Made by a program: the position numbers and the translations under genes. A stretch of 64,000 nucleotides of DNA from Armatimonadota bacterium (GTDB taxonomy: Bacteria > Armatimonadota > Fimbriimonadia > Fimbriimonadales > Fimbriimonadaceae): the NCBI GenBank assembly GCA_016223145.1, contig JACRPN010000005.1, positions 339,864-403,863 of the forward strand, given 5' to 3'. The notes beneath the pieces were generated by a model. That model saw only the letters and a program-made list of their open reading frames with translations, was not told the DNA's origin and did no database searches. Position 1 is the stretch's first letter, and each line of letters begins with the position of its first letter. Below are positions 1 to 7,499 of the stretch, piece after piece.

Positions 1-33
1 AGGTCCAATATTCGACATGTTTCTGTCGATAAT

Positions 34-47
34 ACCATAATTATGGT
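34..47. promoter_or_regulatory. 14-bp perfect palindrome, possible operator
   Basis: ACCATAATTATGGT is a perfect palindrome in an AT-rich patch that stands out from the GC-rich surroundings. It lies just downstream of the 3' end of the first minus-strand gene, so it more likely belongs to a gene to the left of the window. Its function is not established. Confidence 0.2.
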
Positions 48-94
48 GATTCAGGCAGAATTCTGACGATTCACGTGTTGAATCAAGTGCAGTT

Positions 95-1480
95 CTACCG
101 AGGGCGCGGCGGGATGGGCTCATCACCCCGGTCCGGCTTTACATTCGGGTCCCTTCTCCACCTCAGATCAATCCGTCCATGCGGCGGAAAGCCCTTGCTG
201 AAAAGCTCATAGTGCCCGAACCGGTCAGGGAGGTATTGGAATGTGCCGTTGGCAAAGGTGTCGCGCCATTCCGCGGCAGGCGCGTCGAGCTTAGAAAGGT
301 CCTTGGGCATCCGCCCTTCGTCCCACTTGAACGAGAGGATACGGGCATGAAGCCGCAGCAACCGCAGCTGCGTGCGGGTCTTTGCTTCCGCATTCGCGAG
401 CTGGGGCAATATGGCGATGGCACCCCCCGCAAGCTGATCGGCCAGTTCGGCGCTCGATCTCGGAGGCTTAGGGCTGTAACCCGACGCCGACATCCCCTGC
501 GCCTCCAACCCTGATATCCAAAGCTCCTCTGACCCTTTGAGAACGGAAACGCCGGTTCTCAGGCTCTCTGCGTATTTGGCTTTCGCCCGTTCTACGATGA
601 CGGGCCACTCGGCTTGGCTAACGGCCAAGATCGCCTTTCGCCAATCTTCATCGTAGATCTCTGACTGCGCTGCCTCACTAGGCCTTGCGGCCATCTGACG
701 CAGCGAAGACTCGAACCGGTGGGCTTCGGCCTCGACGGCCTCGAAAATCCGGGCATCCCACTGCGGAAGTTGGGCGAGGGCTTTCGTAAGCGATCGGCAG
801 TCCGGCGACGAAAGCTGATCGAGGTGCTTTTCAAACTCGGCAAGCACGATGCCGGACATGGCGAGCGACACCAGCCTCGCAACATAACCATCCTGCGGCA
901 CGTGGTGCGCCATCGAAAGGCAAACGATGAGGCTGTCGGTGCCCGCGTTCGATTTGCCCTGGGCGAAGTAAGCATTCGCCTCGCAGGCGAAGAACTTGGC
1001 GAGAAGCTTCATTCGAGCCAGAAAGGTGTTTCGAAGCTCGCTGTCAGGTGGGAGTGCCCGAACAGGCTTGCCGTTTCCGCGCCTGACCAACTCCTTCACT
1101 TGATCCAGACCGGCGAGGGCGACGCGGCTGGCCTCAAGCACCGAAGTCTTGCGAAGATCGCCAAACGGGAGCTTCGAGAGCCCATCAAGCTCCTCTTTCG
1201 AGGCAAACTCTGCGCCCGATGGAGACATCTTGTAGCCGAGCCAGTTCTGGAAATCCCCAAAGCGGCTTCTCGCCACCATGTCGGTGGCAAGGACGTATTC
1301 CTCCATCCCGTTCTGCCCGGTCGGATTCGGAAAGAGCTTGGGAAACAGCGGGGCATTCAGTTCGGCGAGCTGCGCCGAGCTTGCAGGACTTGGGTCCTTC
1401 TGCACCTGGCCAGGCGATTCAAGCAAGAAACAGGACCAGCCAACCAAGGCTGTCGTCAAGCATAGGGCGAAGAGCTTCAA
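95..1480 (-). CDS. Secreted protein of unknown function
   Basis: The product has 461 residues. The N-terminus looks like a Sec signal (residues 1 to about 25, a hydrophobic stretch around LCLTTALVG), so export to the periplasm or cell surface is likely. The rest is mostly predicted alpha-helical with no family motif I recognise; the tail after about residue 440 is Pro/Arg/Asp-rich. The start is a TTG, chosen because a good Shine-Dalgarno (GGAGGG) sits 6-7 nt upstream and because the signal peptide begins exactly there. The gene is monocistronic within what can be seen: RNase P RNA lies upstream on the same strand after a repeat-filled gap. I assign no function. Confidence 0.75.
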   Translation of the reverse strand: MKLFALCLTTALVGWSCFLLESPGQVQKDPSPASSAQLAELNAPLFPKLFPNPTGQNGMEEYVLATDMVARSRFGDFQNWLGYKMSPSGAEFASKEELDGLSKLPFGDLRKTSVLEASRVALAGLDQVKELVRRGNGKPVRALPPDSELRNTFLARMKLLAKFFACEANAYFAQGKSNAGTDSLIVCLSMAHHVPQDGYVARLVSLAMSGIVLAEFEKHLDQLSSPDCRSLTKALAQLPQWDARIFEAVEAEAHRFESSLRQMAARPSEAAQSEIYDEDWRKAILAVSQAEWPVIVERAKAKYAESLRTGVSVLKGSEELWISGLEAQGMSASGYSPKPPRSSAELADQLAGGAIAILPQLANAEAKTRTQLRLLRLHARILSFKWDEGRMPKDLSKLDAPAAEWRDTFANGTFQYLPDRFGHYELFSKGFPPHGRIDLRWRRDPNVKPDRGDEPIPPRPR

Positions 1481-1856
1481 CGTTCATCCCTCCAGCAGCT
1501 TCAGTATGGGCGGATTCTTGCGGATGAGGGCAACGAATATGGCCGATTTGACTAGGGTTATGTGGGGCCGCGCAACACCTAACACCTAACACCTAACACC
1601 TACGGGGCCGTTGACCCTTCGCTCATCGTTCCTGGCCCCTCACCCGGTTCGCCATGGTCACCGACCTCTCCCCCTTTTGGGGCGAGGTGGGTTCCTTCGC
1701 CCCTCGCCCAATCCCAACGCTCCAATGCCCTTCGCCTCTCGCCTCTCGCTTCTCGCCCGTTGAGAATGGCCCTAATGCCCTAATGCCCTAATGCCCTAAT
1801 GCCCCAATGCCTAATGCCCCAATGCCATTCGCCCTTCGCCTCTCGCCGAAAATCCT
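1481..1856. repeat. Intergenic low-complexity short-period repeats
   Basis: This gap between the secreted-protein gene and rnpB holds no credible gene. It contains four copies of the 7-mer AACACCT (about 1573-1603), runs of CGCCTCTCGC/CGCCCTTCGCC-like text (about 1700-1760 and 1828-1850), and four or more copies of the 8-mer CCCTAATG grading into CCCCAATG (about 1768-1826). The same units occur in inverted orientation at 38043-38168, so this is a dispersed family and not one chance microsatellite. Confidence 0.7.
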
Positions 1857-2565
1857 GGAGTTGGCCTATAAGCCGGATTCTGTCTTTGTGCGACGATTTG
1901 TCTCTGCGGCCGACCCGGGGGCTCCGCGGGCCGCCTCAACGCCCCCCTATTCGGCCTTGCTTCCAGCGGGGTTTGCCCCACCGCCGGTTACCCGGACGGC
2001 GCGTGAGCTCTTACCTCGCGATTTCACCCTTGCCGAAGATGGTGCTGGGTTTTGGGTCATTAGGTTGTCCGGTTCTCGGGTATTCAGGTTTTCAGGTGTT
2101 CGGAGCTTTGTTTTCCGATAACCTGACCACCTGAAAACCGGTCGCCAAACACCCAAGACCCAGCACCCCTTCGGCGGTTTGTTTCTGTGGCACTTTCCAT
2201 CGGGTCGCCCCGTCCCGCCTTGGGCCGGCGTTCCGACCACCCGTAGCCGCCGGTTCCGTGCCGGCGCCAAGTTCCTCACAACCCGGGTGGAGCAAGGTCC
2301 GTAGCCGCCGGTTCCGTGCCGGCGCTAAGTTCCTCGCGACCAGGGTGGAGCAAGGTCCGTAGCCGCCGGTTCCGTGCCGGCGCATTGCCAAGGGTCGTCG
2401 GAAGGCCGGCCCTCGACGGGCGCCGTGCCCTGTGAAGTCCGGACTTTCCTCCCCGATCCTTCGCCTGGCCCGCCATTTTGCGCAGGCTGAAGACCAGCGG
2501 CTACGTCTATGCAGCTTATCTGGCAAGCTCAAGCCAAGGATCGGGGCCGTCGCCCGGCCAACTCC
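1857..2565 (-). ncRNA. rnpB: RNase P RNA, bacterial type A, unusually long (about 709 nt)
   Basis: This is the catalytic RNA that trims tRNA 5' leaders. Read on the minus strand, the ends pair perfectly as helix P1 (GGAGTTGGCC with GGCCAACTCC). An 11-bp P3 follows (2536-2546 with 2451-2461). The hallmark conserved blocks are present: GAGGAAAGTCCGG near 2440-2452, the ACAGAAACAAACCGCC block near 2180, AAGGGTGAAATCGCGAGGTAAGAG near 2010-2035, GCAAGGCCGAATAGGGG near 1945-1960, and ACAGAATCCGGCTTAT at 1868-1883. Typical bacterial RNAs are about 350-450 nt. The extra length comes from a 74-nt P3 loop, a 58-bp tandem repeat between the first and second conserved blocks, and a very long P12 hairpin (about 2040-2175). 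Identity is secure; the exact ends are inferred from P1. Confidence 0.93.
2241..2383 (-). repeat. 58-bp tandem repeat inside RNase P RNA, each unit with a CACGGAA-loop hairpin
   Basis: Copies begin at 2241, 2299 and 2357, exactly 58 bp apart; the last is partial. Each contains, on the minus strand, the stem CGCCGG, loop CACGGAA and stem CCGGCG, followed by GCGGCTACGG. The same hairpin with altered arms recurs near 40.94-41.00 kb. The array sits in the variable region of RNase P RNA between conserved blocks I and II, where insertions are structurally tolerated. Confidence 0.9.
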
Positions 2566-2684
2566 ACCTCCATTATCCCCTTTCACGGCCCAAACGGTCC
2601 CATTTTTCCGCGCGGTATCCAACCTCCGGGATCAGCGCGAGGGCATGCTATCGTAAGGAAGGACAGACCGAGGTACCCCGACAC

Positions 2685-4139
2685 ATGGCCTTTTCGATCC
2701 TCTCCCTCCGCCCGATTTTGGTCTCTGCCCTCACGCTCTTTGCCCTTGGGAGCCAATCTGGCAGCCTGGTCCAACGATTCGTAGAAGCCCTTAACTCCGG
2801 CGACAAGGCAATACTCGAGGCATTCGTTCGGAGCGAATTTAATGAGTCCGTTCCGGTTCAGCAAAGAGTGGATCGGATCTTCCCGCTCACACAGCAAGGT
2901 GCGCCCTTCAAGCTGGTCAAGATGGTGGAAGAGAAGGCCAACGCGATTCGCGCACTGATCGAGGACAAGAACAAGGAACGCCTTGGCCTAACCCTGGAGC
3001 TCGCGGGAAGCCCGCCCAAAATCGCCCGCATCTTGTTGGCGGATCCCGAGTCACTAAACGCCGCCCCACCCAAGGACTACTCAGGCTGGACCGATCTCTC
3101 CTCGCTCGCTGCGGCAATCTGCAAGGACACCGGGGTTCCAGCCCTTGGACTGGCGGTGTGGCGAGCCGATCGCCCGATCGAAATCGCGGTCGCGGGGCTT
3201 CGTAAGGCAACCGGCAAAGAGGAAGTGAAGACCGACGACCTTTGGCACATCGGTTCGATCACCAAGTCCATGACAGCGACCCTGATCGGAAAACTGATCG
3301 ACCTTGGCAAACTCCGGTGGGACATGACGATAGAAGAGGCGCTGCCGGGCGTCCCCATGAAGGAGCCTTATCGCAAGGTCACTCTTGAGCAGATCATGCA
3401 CCATCGCGGCGGAATCCCCCAAGATATGGGCTTCACCGCAGTCCGCGTGAACGAGATCTGTGGCAACGAAACCAACCCTGTCAAGCTCCGCGAGCGATAC
3501 ACAAAGAACATTCTGGGCCGCGAGCCCATCGCCAAGCCGGATGAGAGCTTCGCCTATTCGAACGCCGGCTACTCCCTGCTGGGACACATCGCAGAACGCT
3601 CCATGGGCCAGCCCTATGAGCAATTGATGGACATCTACGTCTTCAAGCCTCTTGGCATGAATCGGTCCAAGGTCGGCAGTAGCGGCTTCCCGGGAGCCCG
3701 CACCACCGGGCACATGAAGGTGAACGGAAAGACGGTCCCGATGCCATCGGAGGGCAACCTGGGCACGATCGTCGCGCCTGCCGGCAACACCTGGTGCTCT
3801 ATGCAAGACCTGGCGACTTACGCCAAAGCGCACATGGACGGCCTGAAGGGCAAGAACGGGCTCCTCAAGGCCGCGACCTTCCAGCGCCTCCACGAGGGTG
3901 TGCCGGAGCGGCCCGGCGATTCGATCTATGCCTGCGGCTGGAGCGTTGGCGCGATGCAGGGCACGGCGCTTCGCCACGGGCACAACGGCTCCAACGGCAG
4001 GTTCTTTGCTGAACTGGCGTTCTTTCCAAGCCAGGGATTGGTGGTGGCCTCGATGGTGAACTGCGGCGGCGAGGCGTTCCCCTCGCCACCTCTTCAGGCC
4101 GTACAGGCAGTGGCCCGGCGCTACGCGCCTGAGAAGTAG
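2685..4139 (+). CDS. Serine beta-lactamase-family hydrolase (class C/penicillin-binding-like), exported
   Basis: The product has 484 residues: a signal peptide (about 1-25), an N-terminal roughly 100-residue helical domain (about 28-125), then a beta-lactamase/transpeptidase-like domain. The catalytic S-x-x-K is S191-I-T-K194. The Y-x-N motif is Y291-S-N293, inside FAYSNAGYSLLG. A KTG-equivalent HNGSNG lies near the C-terminus. Enzymes of this fold hydrolyse esters, amides or D-amino peptides; many are esterases, so resistance should not be assumed. I chose ATG 2685 because it begins the signal peptide and because the upstream in-frame extension would overlap the RNase P RNA, which is divergently transcribed and ends 120 bp away. 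The substrate is unknown. Confidence 0.85.
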   Translation: MAFSILSLRPILVSALTLFALGSQSGSLVQRFVEALNSGDKAILEAFVRSEFNESVPVQQRVDRIFPLTQQGAPFKLVKMVEEKANAIRALIEDKNKERLGLTLELAGSPPKIARILLADPESLNAAPPKDYSGWTDLSSLAAAICKDTGVPALGLAVWRADRPIEIAVAGLRKATGKEEVKTDDLWHIGSITKSMTATLIGKLIDLGKLRWDMTIEEALPGVPMKEPYRKVTLEQIMHHRGGIPQDMGFTAVRVNEICGNETNPVKLRERYTKNILGREPIAKPDESFAYSNAGYSLLGHIAERSMGQPYEQLMDIYVFKPLGMNRSKVGSSGFPGARTTGHMKVNGKTVPMPSEGNLGTIVAPAGNTWCSMQDLATYAKAHMDGLKGKNGLLKAATFQRLHEGVPERPGDSIYACGWSVGAMQGTALRHGHNGSNGRFFAELAFFPSQGLVVASMVNCGGEAFPSPPLQAVQAVARRYAPEK

Positions 4140-4220
4140 CCCACCGGCACAGAACAGGGGGGCCTATCAACAGCCTGCTGATTCAGGCCCCAACGGCGCT
4201 CAGGTCGCTTCCGCCCGCCT

Positions 4221-4311
4221 CTCACCGACTCTCCCACTCTCCCACTCACCGACTCACCGACTCACCCATTCTCCCGTTCCCCGACTCTCCCACTCACCGA
4301 CTCCCGTCACC
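4221..4311. repeat. Low-complexity CTCACCGA/CTCCCACT repeats before tRNA-Val
   Basis: The gap between the hydrolase and tRNA-Val carries a run of CCCACTC/CACCGACT units with period about 7-10. The same style of repeat occurs at 35212-35300. No coding potential was seen here. Confidence 0.6.
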
Positions 4312-4341
4312 AACCCTCGGGTACAATTTTCGCTCCCCGTC

Positions 4342-4416
4342 GGGCGGTTAGCTCAGTGGTAGAGCACTACAATGACACTGTAGGGGTCACTGGTTCAAAT
4401 CCAGTACCGCCCACCA
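4342..4416 (+). tRNA. tRNA-Val (GAC)
   Basis: A complete cloverleaf can be drawn. The acceptor GGGCGGT pairs with ACCGCCC. The D-arm contains AGCTCAGTGGTAGAGC. The anticodon stem CTACA/TGTAG encloses loop ATGACAC (anticodon GAC at 4374-4376). The T-arm ACTGG/CCAGT encloses loop TTCAAAT. CCA is encoded. A 45-bp near-copy of its 3' half lies at 17326-17370. Confidence 0.97.
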
Positions 4417-4680
4417 TTTTTTGAACCTGAATCGGGTTCGGGCTCCTAGCTGGTTCCTAAACGGATTCAAAACCCAAGAAGACGTCCTGATTAGGCGCTG
4501 ACCCCGACGGTTTGGTTGCAGGCGTCAACGATGCTGGGTCGTCTCATCTGGAGCTCTGGTCCAACCCCCGAACGTAAGCCCCGCACGATGATAGGCCCGC
4601 GTTTCAGCCTAAGGGCGAATAGATCATGCCCCAGCCCCACGTCGCTGAGGTATGAAGAAGGCTGGACTGGGAACGCAGCC
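4417..4680. other. Gap downstream of tRNA-Val
   Basis: The bases just after the tRNA (TTTTTTGAACCTGAATCGGGTTC) resemble those after the tRNA relic at 17371-17400. The block at about 4439-4463 (TCCTAGCTGGTTCCTAAACG) resembles 17227-17251. Nothing else is recognisable. The next gene could be extended upstream in frame to 4516, but this adds residues with no signal-peptide character. Confidence 0.4.
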
Positions 4681-6339
4681 ATGAAGTTGGTAGATTCTTC
4701 GCGTAACGCGTTTCAGAAGGCACTTGCCTCATGGGTGGCGGTGCTTGCGTGCACGGCATTAGCGGGCAAGCTGGGCTCATGGCGCGAGGAATACCTGGCC
4801 GGATATCTGATCATTCAGACCGGCGAGCGCGTGGACCGCTCCTACAATGCGGGCTTCTCGATGTACGTCGCGGTATGGCCCCTGCTGAATGCCTATCCCG
4901 GCCACCAATTTCAGACCGGCCTGCCGAGCACGTGGATGTTCGCCCAGCATGACGGCGAAGCTCCCAAAGACGCTTACTCCGACGTCGAGGGCGGTCTTGG
5001 CTGGTGGCGCGACACACGGTTCCCGACTGAAACGCCCAAGTTCATCATGGGCGGTGTGGGCCCACGATTCTCCGAGATCGCCAACGGGCCGGCCCACGGC
5101 GCAGGAAACTGGAAGGAGCCTCGAGGGCTCTACGGCGTCGCGCAGCTCAGCCCATGGCTGCTGTTCCCCATCGATGGCCTAAACCTCAAACAAGGGGAGT
5201 GTGGCGGGCTCTTCGGCTACGGGTACCTAAACCTCCCACTCTGCGAGGCAAAGGCCACGACCGACGGGAAGGATGTACCTACAGGCGGAAACTGCTGGAC
5301 GCTGTTCTTGAGCGCCAAGAACTTCAAGGGGCCCGTCGCCTTTTTCACGCCCTACTTCTGGTCGCACTGCGCCGCCAAGGAACCACGCCTCGCGGGCAAG
5401 CTCCTAGACAGCCGGCCCATGGATCCCAACATGGCGATCCAGATGGAGACGCAATACATTCCTTGCCAGGTAGCGACGGACGCCAAGGGAAACTCCTACG
5501 CCCGCATCGCGCCCACGTCGTTCCCGAAAAACGCCGGGGAGGATTCCGCGCTCGTCCACCAGGCCATCGCATACAACAAGTCGGCGCTGTATGATTCCGT
5601 CGCTGCCTGGTTCGCGGGCGGCAAGCCTAGTAGAGGCGCGGTAGACCCGAAGGGCGCGTTCGCGCGGTCTTTCCCAGGCAAGGGCTACGCGACGTGGGAA
5701 ATTCACGTCCCCGTTCCCGGCCAAAAGGAAGACCGAGTGCCGCTCGCGTGGAACGCTTTCGCCTCGCCAATCGCCGCGGATGCGGCCACCCACGGCTACC
5801 GATGGACCGGCGTCACAAGCACGCCGATCCGCGGCCACAGCTCCTTGGCGACGTTGCCGGAGTACTACAAGCTGGCGCCGGGCGACGAGAAGACCAAACC
5901 TCGATGGGATCCGGTGACGCCTTCCAGCGTGCCGGGGGAAACTGGCCTTCAGAATGTTGAGTGGAAGCGCCCAGAGGAGCCACCGCAAAGGCCATACGAC
6001 ACGCCCGACGATCCGGCTAGCTGTTGGAAGAAACCGGGGCCGGAGGCTGGACCCTACAAAGCCTATCTGGGCGATGGCACCGTGGTCACCTACTATTGGT
6101 ATCGCTTCGCCGACCAGCCCGCGCTGCTGAATGCCGGCCTTACGGACGCCGAGCGCGAACGACTGCAAAAGCGCGTCGAGAAGCTGCACCGAGCCTGGCC
6201 CAAGAACCGCGACTATCTCGCTCCGCCCAAACTCGGCAGCCTGGCCGAACTCGATCCCGCGCAGATCGTGAAGCCCCCGAAAGGGCTGGAAGTGGGGTTC
6301 GTACCGATTGCGACCCGGCAGGAGCTTCGCAAGAAGTAG
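4681..6339 (+). CDS. Exported protein of unknown function, about 552 aa
   Basis: A plausible signal peptide covers residues 1 to about 31 (SWVAVLACTALAG hydrophobic core). The mature part is rich in aromatic residues, Gly and Pro, with Trp- and Tyr-rich stretches such as GGLGWWRDTRFP and CWTLFLSAKNFKGPVAFFTPYFWS. This suggests a beta-rich extracellular fold, as in polysaccharide-binding or degrading proteins, but I recognise no catalytic motif. ATG 4681 was preferred over the in-frame 4516 because the signal peptide begins there; no strong Shine-Dalgarno is visible. It is the first gene of the carbohydrate island on the plus strand, convergent with the esterase at 6385-7389. Confidence 0.7.
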   Translation: MKLVDSSRNAFQKALASWVAVLACTALAGKLGSWREEYLAGYLIIQTGERVDRSYNAGFSMYVAVWPLLNAYPGHQFQTGLPSTWMFAQHDGEAPKDAYSDVEGGLGWWRDTRFPTETPKFIMGGVGPRFSEIANGPAHGAGNWKEPRGLYGVAQLSPWLLFPIDGLNLKQGECGGLFGYGYLNLPLCEAKATTDGKDVPTGGNCWTLFLSAKNFKGPVAFFTPYFWSHCAAKEPRLAGKLLDSRPMDPNMAIQMETQYIPCQVATDAKGNSYARIAPTSFPKNAGEDSALVHQAIAYNKSALYDSVAAWFAGGKPSRGAVDPKGAFARSFPGKGYATWEIHVPVPGQKEDRVPLAWNAFASPIAADAATHGYRWTGVTSTPIRGHSSLATLPEYYKLAPGDEKTKPRWDPVTPSSVPGETGLQNVEWKRPEEPPQRPYDTPDDPASCWKKPGPEAGPYKAYLGDGTVVTYYWYRFADQPALLNAGLTDAERERLQKRVEKLHRAWPKNRDYLAPPKLGSLAELDPAQIVKPPKGLEVGFVPIATRQELRKK

Positions 6340-6384
6340 CCGCCTCGGCCAAGGGCGGTTCCGGATGCCAGACCATCGGGTCCG

Positions 6385-7389
6385 TCACCTGACCCGCAGA
6401 AGCCGCTTCATCGCTTCGCCCATGGCTTGGCCGATATCCCAATAGGTCCCCGCGTTGCAGTTCCAGTGGTAGCCCTGGTTGTTTGGCGACAGCTCGGCCG
6501 GCCGCCAAAACCCGCGCGTACCGACGAATACCACGTTGCCCTTGAACTCCGGCTCCTCGGCGACGTCGGCTTGGGCCTTCATCAGTGCCAAGGCGCGCGC
6601 GTTCTTCTCTTCGGGACCGCCCTGTCCAGTTTCTGCAATGACGAAAGGCAGCTTGGGAGCGCCGAGATCCTTGCGCATGTCGCGGATAAAATGGGCCATG
6701 TTGCTCTGGTATTCGGCGACGAATTGCTCGTTGATGCGGTCGTTCCAGCCCTGATGCCATCCAAAACCCGACAGCACGTATTTTCCGTCGCTTCCGGGAA
6801 CGAGCTCTTTGATACTCTCGAGCGCCGCCTTCACCAGCGACACGGTCTCGCGGTAGTACTTGCCCACGATGCCTGGGTCCTGCGCGATGGCGGCATCGTT
6901 CTTCTCCCCAACCGAGCAGGGCACTTTGCCCGCGCCGGGCGGTCGAAAGTCCACGCCCAGGCTCTTTCCACCCCATGCGCACTTGATGAGCAGAACCGGC
7001 TCCTTGAAGGCATCCCCCATAACCCATCCGAAGCCGAGTTCGGGGCCGATCCGCTCCTCGTTCGCGCCGTAGCCTGTCGTTAACGGACCTTTGCGCTCCA
7101 GATAAGTGATGAGCACGTCGTCGCGCTTCTTCCATGCTCCGTCCTTGTCGAGCAACGACGCAAACGCTTTCGCCGTTGCCGGGTCCTTGGTGAAGAACTC
7201 CAGAGACCCCTTCCCACCGTTGCGCTTCTCGTCGGCGGCCACGAATCCATGCCCCTCCATGTTCGACTGCCCCGCGAGGATGAACACGCGCACGGGTCTT
7301 GCCCAAGGCGCGTGTTCCGCTAAGGAGTGATTGGCTGCAACGATCAGGAAGAGGCCTGCCAGGAGCGAGTACGACGTTCGTCGGTTCAT
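6385..7389 (-). CDS. SGNH-type carbohydrate esterase, sialate O-acetylesterase-like (SASA/DUF303)
   Basis: The product has 334 residues with a signal peptide (residues 1 to about 24). The catalytic Ser lies in VFILAGQSNMEGHG, the block I motif of the SASA family (CE6-like acetyl-xylan and sialate O-acetylesterases). A C-terminal GWHQGWNDR segment corresponds to the block with conserved Gly/Asn that precedes the catalytic Asp/His. It would remove acetyl groups from polysaccharides in the periplasm or outside the cell. ATG 7389 is supported by an AAGG Shine-Dalgarno and the signal peptide. It is divergent from the rhamnosidase, 110 bp apart. A paralogue with the same GQSNMEG motif lies at 12721-13740. 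Confidence 0.85.
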   Translation of the reverse strand: MNRRTSYSLLAGLFLIVAANHSLAEHAPWARPVRVFILAGQSNMEGHGFVAADEKRNGGKGSLEFFTKDPATAKAFASLLDKDGAWKKRDDVLITYLERKGPLTTGYGANEERIGPELGFGWVMGDAFKEPVLLIKCAWGGKSLGVDFRPPGAGKVPCSVGEKNDAAIAQDPGIVGKYYRETVSLVKAALESIKELVPGSDGKYVLSGFGWHQGWNDRINEQFVAEYQSNMAHFIRDMRKDLGAPKLPFVIAETGQGGPEEKNARALALMKAQADVAEEPEFKGNVVFVGTRGFWRPAELSPNNQGYHWNCNAGTYWDIGQAMGEAMKRLLRVR

Positions 7390-7487
7390 GGGCTCTGTTT
7401 CGACCTTCTTGGTTCGATTCCTTTGCGAGTCGAGAAGCCGGCCGAGCTTGGCGATGCGGCGGGCCAACAGGCCATGCAAGAATCGCC

Positions 7488-7499
7488 TACACTTCGAGA
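7488..7499 (+). promoter_or_regulatory. Leaderless-type promoter element of the GH78 gene
   Basis: TACACT (7488-7493) is followed by exactly 6 nt and then ATG 7500. No Shine-Dalgarno is present. This fits the TANNNT-N6-start pattern seen at several other genes here. Confidence 0.5.

Noticed and set aside
2241-2383. Possible CRISPR array
   Set aside because: Units are 58 bp with nearly identical spacers and lie inside RNase P RNA. No cas genes are present.
3081-3983. 300-codon minus-strand frame
   Set aside because: It is an antisense shadow of the beta-lactamase-family gene.
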